DNA of 64,000 bases from Osedax fenrisi (Eukaryota; Annelida; Polychaeta; Sabellida; Siboglinidae). The first letter of the stretch is position 1, and each line of letters opens with the position of its first letter. The stretch spans positions 91,874,723 through 91,938,722 of the forward strand of contig OZ025241.1 of assembly GCA_964019155.1 (NCBI GenBank). The letters run 5' to 3'. Positions 56,083 to 64,000 of the stretch are shown here, one piece after another. Below the pieces are notes generated by a model, which saw nothing but the letters and a program-made list of their open reading frames with translations, was not told the origin of the DNA and made no database searches. Both the position numbers and the translations under genes were made by a program.

Positions 56083-57066
56083 ATGGATTGTATTACATGT
56101 AATTTAGAAATTAATAACGAAAATTATATATCATGTTCATGTGGTAATAAATACCATTATAAATGCTTATATAAAGCAAAAATAATGAAAACAAATTGGT
56201 CTAATAAATCACCACCAAAATATGCTATTCAGTTATTTAGATCACCAAATTTTACATTTAAATGTAATACATGTATAAATAATAATAATGATAATATACC
56301 AATAAATCAACCTAGTTTAAATAACTCATTACCATCGTCTACTATTATTGATAATAGTAATATTAATACTTTAATAAATAGCACAGAAAAAAAATTAAAT
56401 ATGTTACTATCAAAAATCACTGAAATAAGCGATATGATTGTTGTTAAAAAATCATACGCTAATGTAACCGCTAATGTAACTTCTACTGTAACCAATTCTG
56501 ATACCTTTACTGACAATTTGGTAAAATCAGTAAATATTATTAAAAATAATATAGATAGCAATAATGAAATAATTATTCACAATATAAATATTCCTAATAA
56601 TGATAAAACTAATTTCTTTAAATACTTAGTAAATATTATTTGTAAAACAGTAAATATTAATAAATCGTGTGTATTATCAATAGTTCAATTATCATTTAAT
56701 AAATTAAAATTAATTTTAGATAATGTGGTCTCAAAAAAAATTATTTTATCAAATGTTAACCGATTATGTAAATTACGAGATCTACAAAATTCATTCATTA
56801 GAACATCTCTAGATGAAATATCACTAGAACGACATCAGATATTATACCATGTAGTTAAAAATAAATTAATTAAAAGTAAAAAAATTATCAAATGTATTTA
56901 TAATTCTATAAGTAGTTCCTATGAACTAAGATATATTATAAATAATAAAATTGACTGGAATATGTCAATTGGTGAAGATAATTTTAGTGTATGGAAATTG
57001 TCATATATTACTTATAAAAATTCCATTATTAATAAAAATAAAAATAAAAATACAGGTTCTAGATGA
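56083..57066 (+). CDS. ORF1 protein with PHD-like zinc finger
   Basis: 327 residues from the ATG at 56083; an in-frame ATG at 56023 would add 20 residues of non-finger sequence. MDCITCNLEINNENYISCSC then GNKYHYKCLYKAK and later FKCNTCIN gives C-x2-C-x11-C-x1-C-x4-H-x2-C ... C-x2-C, a C4HC3 PHD-type finger, as known in ORF1 of CR1-group elements. A Ser/Asn-rich and short coiled-coil section follows (INSTEKKLNMLLSKITEISD), then a folded basic C-terminal half (DEISLERHQILYHVVKNKLI) suited to RNA binding. It ends TGSR at TGA, directly in frame with ORF2. Confidence 0.9.
   Translation: MDCITCNLEINNENYISCSCGNKYHYKCLYKAKIMKTNWSNKSPPKYAIQLFRSPNFTFKCNTCINNNNDNIPINQPSLNNSLPSSTIIDNSNINTLINSTEKKLNMLLSKITEISDMIVVKKSYANVTANVTSTVTNSDTFTDNLVKSVNIIKNNIDSNNEIIIHNINIPNNDKTNFFKYLVNIICKTVNINKSCVLSIVQLSFNKLKLILDNVVSKKIILSNVNRLCKLRDLQNSFIRTSLDEISLERHQILYHVVKNKLIKSKKIIKCIYNSISSSYELRYIINNKIDWNMSIGEDNFSVWKLSYITYKNSIINKNKNKNTGSR
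57064..57066 (+). promoter_or_regulatory. Candidate readthrough stop codon TGA-CTA between ORF1 and ORF2
   Basis: Context AGA TGA CTA ACC. UGA followed by CUA is the strongest known metazoan and viral stop-codon readthrough context. ORF1 and ORF2 share the frame and no other stop lies between them. Confidence 0.6.
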
Positions 57067-59937
57067 CTAACCGGCAATAAAGATGAAAATATTAAAAATA
57101 ACAATTTAAATATATATTACGCTAATGCTCGTAGTATTAGAAATAAAATGAATTTTTTGGAATTTTTACTTTCATCTAATAAATATGACATTATATGTTT
57201 AGTTGAAACATTCTTAACGGTAGATGATAGAGATTCTCTATATTTAATCGGTGGAAAAAATTATACACTATTTAGATACGATAAATTAATTCATAGAGGA
57301 GGTGTTGCGATATTTTGTAAATCTAGTTTATGTCCTGTAAGAAATTTTATTTCACACATAGATGTTCAATATATACATTTAAAAATTAATTCAAAAATTC
57401 CATTTAATATTATATGTGTCTATAGACCTCCAAATTGTAATGATGTTTCTCATGAACAGATATGTAAATTATTTGATATAACCCAACAAAATTATAATTC
57501 ATCTATAATTATAGGAGATTTTAATTTACCAAATTTTAATTGGAAAGAATATACATTTCCTAGTTACCCAAAAAGTTATGCATTACTTTACGATTCGATT
57601 ATTAAAAATTCATTTTCACAATTAATAAATAAGCCAACTCGTAATAATAATATAATTGATTTACTTTTTACTAATAAAAAACAATTACTATCTAATATAA
57701 ATATTGGAGACTATTTCGGATTATACAAAAATATAAGTGACCACTATTCTGTTTCATTTAATGTAAATATTGAAAAATACCCATGTAAACAGATTTTAAA
57801 ATCAAACAATTTTGATTTCAATAATGCTAATATAAAATTGATTAAATATCATCTTTCTAGATTTAATTGGGAATATATAAATTCAAATGATTATAATATC
57901 GATCAAAAAGTAGAATATTTTAATAAGGTTCTAAATAAATTATTTATATCACATATTCCTAATATAAATAATACAATAAAACAGGTACTTCCGAAGAATA
58001 TATTGAAATTGAAGAAGCAAGTAAAAAAATTATTTCGAAAATCTAAAACTAATTTACAATATAAATATAATTGGATAGAAGCAAAAAAAAAATTATCCAA
58101 GGAATTAGAATTTTTAAATTTTAAGAGAGAGATTAATGCAATTAATTCAAAAAATAAATTAAAGTTTTATAAATTTATAAAAAAAAGACAAAATTTAAAA
58201 TCTGGAGTATCTCCTCTAATTAATATATCAAATAATAATATTTTATTTTCAAATCTCGACAAAGCAAATACGTTAAATTCATATTTTAGTTCAATTCAAC
58301 AAAATGATAATGGAAATTTACCCGAATTTTATAACTTAACTAAACAAAAATTTGATAATAATGATTTAAATCTTGAAATAATTAAAATATTTTTAAATAG
58401 ATTAAAAATTACACATACTTTCGGAACTGATGGGATACCATCTTCTATGTTAAAATTATTATCTAATGAATTATGTAGGCCTTTATATATTATTTTTAAT
58501 TCATCTTTATTATCGGGTAATATACCGAAAATTTGGAAAAAATCTATAATCACACCAATTTTTAAAAAGGGTGAACCATCAAATTCAAATAACTATAGGC
58601 CTATTTCAATAACATGTGTAATGTGTAGAGTATTAGAACGTATTATTTCTAAACAATTAATTTTTTATTTAAAATCTAATAATTTATTAACAAAATATCA
58701 ATATGGTTTTATAAGTGGAAAATCCACAGAATTACAATTAACAAAATGTTTAAAATTTTGGTATAATGAATTGAATAATAAAAAATGTGTAGATATAATA
58801 TATATTGATTTTGCAAAAGCTTTTGATGTTGTTTCTCATGAAAAACTACTATTTAAATTAAAATCATACGGTATATCTAATAAAATAATAAAATGGTTTT
58901 ATAATTTTTTATCGAATAGATCTCAAATTACACGGGTTGAAAATTCTTTTTCAAATAGTTCTATTGTAAAATCTGGAGTACCACAAGGATCGGTTTTAGG
59001 TCCAATTTTATTTTTATTATATATTAATGATCTTCCTAGTATATTCTCTTCAAAAATTCATATTGATTTATTTGCCGATGATACAAAAATATATTTTTCA
59101 TACGCATCTGAGAGTGAAAGATTTCTTTTACAAAATAATTTAAATTTATTTTCACAATGGGTAAATAAATGGCAATTAAATATTTCATTATCAAAATGTG
59201 CAGTTATGACTTTAGGGAAGGTTACTCCATCAAAATATTTTATAAATAATATTCAATTAGAAAACATTACTTTTTATAAAGATTTAGGAATAATATTTGA
59301 AAATAACCTTTTATTTAATAAACATATTGATTATATTTGTAAAAAAGCTTATTTTTCTTTGAATTCAATTTTTAGATGCATTACTACAAAATCCCCTAGA
59401 GCATTATTAAATGCATATAAAATTTATTGCAGACCAATTTTAGAATATGCATCCATAATTTGGTCACCTTTTTCAAAGGTTAGTAAATTTCGTAGTCTCA
59501 TAGACCAAATTGAAAGAGTGCAAAGATTATTTACTAGACGATTAATTACAAGATGCGTAGGATATACAAATTCATCAAATATTAATTATAAAACATATAT
59601 AGAGAGATTGGTATATTTTAAATTAGAATCACTTGAACTTAGAAGGTTAAAAATAGATCTAACTACAGTTTTTAAAATTTCAAATAATTATACAGATATA
59701 AATATATCTGATATTCTTAACATTTCGAATAATTGTAGAACTAGAGGTAATTGTAAAAAATTAAATGTAATACATAATTATGATAATACAATTAAAAATA
59801 TAATTAATAATAGATCAGTTAATATATGGAATTCATTAAATAATGATATAATAAAATCTGTATCTGTTTCATCTTTTAAAAATAAAATAAACAAAATCTA
59901 TTTCGACAAAATACTTTTTTTTAACAGAAATTTATAA
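57067..59937 (+). CDS. ORF2 protein: AP endonuclease and reverse transcriptase
   Basis: 956 codons from the TGA of ORF1 to TAA; the first Met is at codon 28 (57148). Endonuclease: NLNIYYANARSIRNK (Asn motif, before that Met), IICLVETFL (catalytic Glu), VYRPPN, IIGDFNLPNFNW, NISDHYSVSF. RT: GTDGIPSSMLKLL, PIFKKGEPSNSNNYRPISIT, YGFISGKSTELQL, IIYIDFAKAFDVVSHEKLLF, SGVPQGSVLGPILFLLYIND, FADDTKI (catalytic Asp pair), and the tail RSVNIWNSLNNDIIKSVSVS then FKNKINKIYFDKI. All residues needed for both activities that I can check are present. It does target-primed reverse transcription at new insertion sites. Its start is the oddity: see findings. Confidence 0.93.
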   Translation, partial: LTGNKDENIKNNNLNIYYANARSIRNKMNFLEFLLSSNKYDIICLVETFLTVDDRDSLYLIGGKNYTLFRYDKLIHRGGVAIFCKSSLCPVRNFISHIDVQYIHLKINSKIPFNIICVYRPPNCNDVSHEQICKLFDITQQNYNSSIIIGDFNLPNFNWKEYTFPSYPKSYALLYDSIIKNSFSQLINKPTRNNNIIDLLFTNKKQLLSNINIGDYFGLYKNISDHYSVSFNVNIEKYPCKQILKSNNFDFNNANIKLIKYHLSRFNWEYINSNDYNIDQKVEYFNKVLNKLFISHIPNINNTIKQVLPKNILKLKKQVKKLFRKSKTNLQYKYNWIEAKKKLSKELEFLNFKREINAINSKNKLKFYKFIKKRQNLKSGVSPLINISNNNILFSNLDKANTLNSYFSSIQQNDNGNLPEFYNLTKQKFDNNDLNLEIIKIFLNRLKITHTFGTDGIPSSMLKLLSNELCRPLYIIFNSSLLSGNIPKIWKKSIITPIFKKGEPSNSNNYRPISITCVMCRVLERIISKQLIFYLKSNNLLTKYQYGFISGKSTELQLTKCLKFWYNELNNKKCVDIIYIDFAKAFDVVSHEKLLFKLKSYGISNKIIKWFYNFLSNRSQITRVENSFSNSSIVKSGVPQGSVLGPILFLLYINDLPSIFSSKIHIDLFADDTKIYFSYASESERFLLQNNLNLFSQWVNKWQLNISLSKCAVMTLGKVTPSKYFINNIQLENITFYKDLGIIFENNLLFNKHIDYICKKAYFSLNSIFRCITTKSPRALLNAYKIYCRPILEYASIIWSPFSKVSKFRSLIDQIERVQRLFTRRLITRCVGYTNSSNINYKTYIERLVYFKLESLELRRLKIDLTTVFKISNNYTDINISDILNISNNCRTRGNCKKLNVIHNYDNTIKNIINNRSVNIWNSLNNDIIKSVSVSSFKNKINKIYFDKILFFNRNL

Positions 59938-60725
59938 TTTTATATTGATTTATGTTTCATTTTGTATCTAGATTATTGCATTATCTCTTCTGGTTTTTTT
60001 AATGTGTTTTTGTTATAGAAAATTTAGGTTTTTATATATATATTTCAAATATATTATAATATAAAATTAATAATTCATTATTATTACAGATAAAGTGGGA
60101 AGTATTATTTTATTTTTGTTTGTTCTGTATTATATTTTGTTATAAATTTATTTTTGTTATAGAAAATTCGGATTTTTTATATCTATATTTCAAATATACT
60201 ATAATATAAAATTAATAATTCATTATTATTACAGATAAAGTGTGAAGTATTATTTTACTTTTGTTTGTTCGGTATTATATGTTTGTTTTATATATATTTT
60301 GTAAATATGTTTCAAATGTATTATATTACTAAAATACAATATTAATAATTTTCTATTATTTCAGATTATAGTGATAAGTATTATATTATTTTGTTTCGTA
60401 ATATTATTGGTATGTTTTTTTATTAACTGTTTTTGTATAGGTATATTGGTTTATTTTATTTATAACTTGTTCTGTTTTTATATATATATATATGTTTCAA
60501 ATTTATTATACAATTAAAATATAAATATAAATTAATAAAGTACCTACTATTATTACAGATTTTGGTAAGTATTACATTATTTGTTTGTTTCATTCTAGTA
60601 TTGGTTTATTTGATTTTTAATATGTTCTGTTTATAATATATTTAAAATTTAACATTTAAAATTTAACATTTAAATATTAAATTATATAACTAATAATTTA
60701 TTACTAAAACAGGGTACAAGATGAA
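59938..60725 (+). repeat. 3' UTR tandem repeats, about 120-180 bp, five diverged copies
   Basis: Each contains ATTTCAAATATATTATAATA, TAATAATTCATTATTATTAC-AG, and GAAGTATTATTTTATTTTTG. Copies centre near 60060, 60210, 60340, 60530 and 60690. Every copy has a pyrimidine/AT tract followed by CAG. Confidence 0.8.
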
Positions 60726-61039
60726 GAATTCTATAAAGTTAAAGTAGAAATTGAATATTTCGATGCCACTTACAAAATAATGTATTTTATTTCTATTTTC
60801 GATTATTTTTACGCTATCTTTTATTTCTATTTTGATCATTTTTCGTTTATTTTTACTATATGATTTATTTCTACTTTCGATTGTTTTTCGTTTATTTTTA
60901 CGGTAACTGTAAAACGTTTTAATTTCCTTAATTTTTTAATTTCGTATTATTCTTTATTTATTTCTATAACGTATGTTATCGTTAGCAAATATTTATACTT
61001 TATACTTTCGATTATATTTTCGGCTATGTATTTGCTTAA

Positions 61040-61245
<206 letters not shown>

Positions 61246-61259
61246 ATAATAATAGTGCG

Positions 61260-64000
61260 CATATTAATAATACTTATGTACATATATTACAAAATATTAT
61301 AAAAGATATGAATTTTTAATATAGATTAGAGATTACATGATATTAAATATTTAATTTTTGAACAAAATTGGTTAAGTGTGGTTTGCCTATTGTATGATTT
61401 TATATGTATCGGTAGATTATTCGAGCAAATGGGTCCATAATAAGTTATATTAAACTTTTTTGCATTGGTATTAACTAAAGGTATTTTAAATTTGTTATTA
61501 TCGCGCATATTATAAGTAGAGTCTTGTAATTTAAATAAATTTATAATTGTTGTTGAAATTTGATAATTTTTAATCCTAAACATAATTTTACAGGCATTAT
61601 AGAATATTATTTCTTTAAAAGTTAAAATGTGTTGTTCTTTGTAAATATTATCCACATTAGTTCTATTTTTTTGACGATATAATATTCTTATAGCTTTATT
61701 TTGAGCTATACTTATTTGTTTTGATGTTACATCATAATTATTCCCCCATATACGTGTACAATAAATAAGATGGCAATGAAATACAGAATAATATATTAGT
61801 TTTAAAATATTGATGAGTAAAATATTATTTAGTTTTCTTAGAATTGATAATCCATAATAAAGTTTAGATTTAACCATATTAGTATGTAGTTTCCAATTCA
61901 TGTTCGAATCAATAATTACACCAAGGAGTTTTATTGAGTTTTTTTGAATAATGACAATATTATTTAATATAATAGATAATTTTGCTTTATTATTATTAAA
62001 TATTAAATAGTTAGTTTTGCTTAAATTAATTGTCAATTTATTTAATGATAGCCATATATCAAGATTTTTTAAAGTTTTATTCATGGAATTTTCCATAGAA
62101 TCAATATTATTTTCACGGAATATAATAGAAGTGTCATCAGCGAATAAAACAAAATGGCCTTGTGTTTTAATATTGACTATGTCATTTATAAATATTAAAA
62201 ATAATAGGGGACCGAGGACAGATCCTTGAGGGACACCAAACTTAATATTCTTTATTTTTGATTTAGACTTATTGAATATTACAAATTGATTTCTATTATT
62301 AAGAAAAGATATTAATAATTTTAAAGCAACTCCTCTGAAACCATACTTCTCTAACTTATTTATTAATAGATCATGACTGATGGAGTCGAATGCTTTCTTT
62401 AAATCTATAGATATAGCTGCACAATATTTCATTTTATTTGAAGCTATGGTTCCGGTTAGGTCAGTCAATGCGTCGGAAGTTGAAACTCCTTTTTTAAAAC
62501 CAAATTGTGATTTATTAATTATTTTATTTTTTTTCCATAAAATCTATATATCTAGATTTTAAGACTTTTTCTAAAATTTTTGAGAAAGATGATAATAGAG
62601 AAATTGGCCTATAATTAGAAGGATCATCAATATTACCAGATTTATATTTAGTTACGACTTTAGCAGTTTTTAGACAATTAGGAAATATACCCTGTTGTAT
62701 ACATAGATTAATTAAATATGATAATATATTACTTATTGAAGAAATGATTTGAATAATTAGTTTAAATGAAAAGTTATGAGAATCAGTACTATTTGTTGGT
62801 TTACTTTTTTCAACAAAATTAGTTATTTCAATTGGATTAGTGGGAGTAATAAATAATGAATTTGTATAATTATTATGTATATAATTAGATGTATTATTGG
62901 TATTAAAATTTTTTCTGATTTAGAAGCTAACTTCTCACCTATGTTACAAAAATAATCATTAAATTGTTCACACCGTTTATTATCTTCTATTACATTAGGA
63001 ACTATATTACCATTTTTGTTGTTATGTATAATAGTATTTATTTTATTCCATATCTGCTTAGGGTTGTTTCTGTTAGTAATAAAATATTGACTATAGTAAT
63101 AGCGTTCAGCTTTATTTATGATTTTTGGACAATTTTTATATTTTTTATAAATAGTTTCATTAGATACAGAATGTTTTGGTAAAGTTTATTTTTTTTAATT
63201 ATACATTTTTTAAGGCCCTCTATTAGCTAAGGTTTATGACCAATTATAATTTAGAAGATAGAGCTTAAACTCGCTTATATTATTCTGTGTCATATAATAT
63301 ATGAATTCATTATTTTTTTTAATAGAATTGTTAAATTTATTTAATTTATAAATACAAAAAATAGGTAAATGGTCACTTATATCATTATATAATAAACTAT
63401 TAGATATTGGTACATGATTATAATTTGTGTATATGTTATCAATTAAGGTGGACGTTATATTAGTAATGCGTGAGGGTTTGGTTATTATTGGATGTAGACC
63501 TAATGAAATAAGTATATCAATGAAATGAGAGACTTTAGGACAAGTTAATTTTAATATATCAATGTTAAAGTCTCCGCAAAGAAATATTGTATTATCAGTA
63601 TAGAGTGTATTAAATAAATTATATATTTCATCTGCAAAATTAATGATATCAAATTCGGGGCATTTATATATACCACTTATTATAATATCTTTAGAATTGG
63701 GAATTATTAATTTAATGGTAACTATATCAAATTTATTTGGTAATGTTGTACTGAGTGTATACATAGTTATAGGAATATTTAAAAGAATTGTTAACGAATA
63801 TTGAGGTACCTCCACCACGTTTATGATTTCTGGTTATATGTATATTATTATAGTCTAATATAAAATATAGATCTTTATTATATTCATTTAACCATGTTTC
63901 ACTTATAACTATTATATCAAATTTATGGTGTAAAGAATATAAATAATTAGTAATAGAATTACAATTTTTTACCAGACTACGTGCGTTAAAGTGTATGATC
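61260..64000 (-). mobile_element. Second non-LTR retrotransposon, 5' part beyond the window
   Basis: Runs from a 3' end near 61260 up to the window edge on the minus strand. It contains an ORF2 broken by frameshifts. It is a different family from the plus-strand element: RT and EN motifs diverge and it has no repeated 3' UTR. Confidence 0.85.
61326..63996 (-). pseudogene. ORF2 (endonuclease-RT) with frameshifts, partial
   Basis: EN: IIHFNARSLVKNCNSITNYL at 63940-63996 near the edge, IIVISETWLNEYN, RGGGTSIFVNNS, a shift near 63810, then LCGDFNIDILKLT and NDISDHLPIFCIY (63234-63818). Linker: ERYYYSQYFITNRNNPKQIW and KRCEQFNDYFCNIGEKLASK. RT: FPNCLKTAKVVTKYKSGNID, DPSNYRPISLLSSFSKILEK, QFGFKKGVSTSDALTDLT, ISIDLKKAFDSISHDLLINK, FGVPQGSVLGPLLFLIFIND, VLFADDTSIIF, ending at TAA 61326. 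Shifts at about 63810, 63235, 62905 and 62530, at least two in A or T runs, inactivate it as written; the catalytic residues themselves remain. Confidence 0.88.

Overview
The window is AT-rich DNA from an animal genome, roughly 70% or more A+T by eye. Coding sequence is split into short exons with GT-AG introns, and the repeats (non-LTR retrotransposons, a tRNA-derived SINE, hAT-type transposons, foldback MITEs, long (TA)n and (CA)n tracts) are eukaryotic. The best gene is a metazoan KIAA0319/KIAA0319L orthologue. The species cannot be named from the sequence; an invertebrate is likely.

Layout. About 0.9-6.7 kb (+): exons of an unrecognised gene; the last four coding exons (4732-6680) chain in frame to a stop, and one acceptor abuts a SINE. 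7.07-7.55 kb: a MITE with 32-bp inverted ends and an 8-bp duplication. 8.9-25.4 kb (-): a 26-exon gene for a 943-residue KIAA0319L-like membrane protein (signal peptide, MANSC, Thr/Pro/Gly linker, five PKD domains, membrane-proximal region, six-cysteine module, TM helix, cytoplasmic tail with YSIL). All 25 junctions were checked for AG/GT and phase, and every phase agrees. Its introns are full of minisatellites, several built on the gene's own splice sites. 25.4-30.4 kb: intergenic, with a SINE and a LINE scrap.

30.4-49 kb: a transposon nest. A minus-strand LINE is split by an approximately 8.1-kb hAT-type (DUF4371) complex flanked by AATAATAG. That complex holds a duplicated G-rich end, a 22-bp minisatellite, two foldback elements one inside the other, a SINE and a 905-bp TA-flanked foldback element. 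A second hAT relic (42.6-46.9 kb) is itself broken by another 905-bp element and by a GCGTC-repeat MITE. 49.1-49.9 kb (+): a secreted or receptor-type LRR exon. 51.95-54.98 kb: a 3.0-kb element with CACTG ends and TATAAC-rich subterminal arrays, carrying a small two-exon ORF. 55.8-61.2 kb (+): a nearly intact non-LTR retrotransposon whose ORF1 and ORF2 lie in one frame, separated by a single TGA followed by CTA. 61.3-64 kb (-): a second, frameshifted non-LTR element running off the window.

Most interesting: (1) the TGA-CTA junction, where ORF2's endonuclease start has no Met and seems reachable only by readthrough; (2) minisatellites that multiply real splice sites of the KIAA0319L-like gene, above all at exon 23; (3) the CACTG-ended element with a spliced gene; (4) two foldback families sharing one design.
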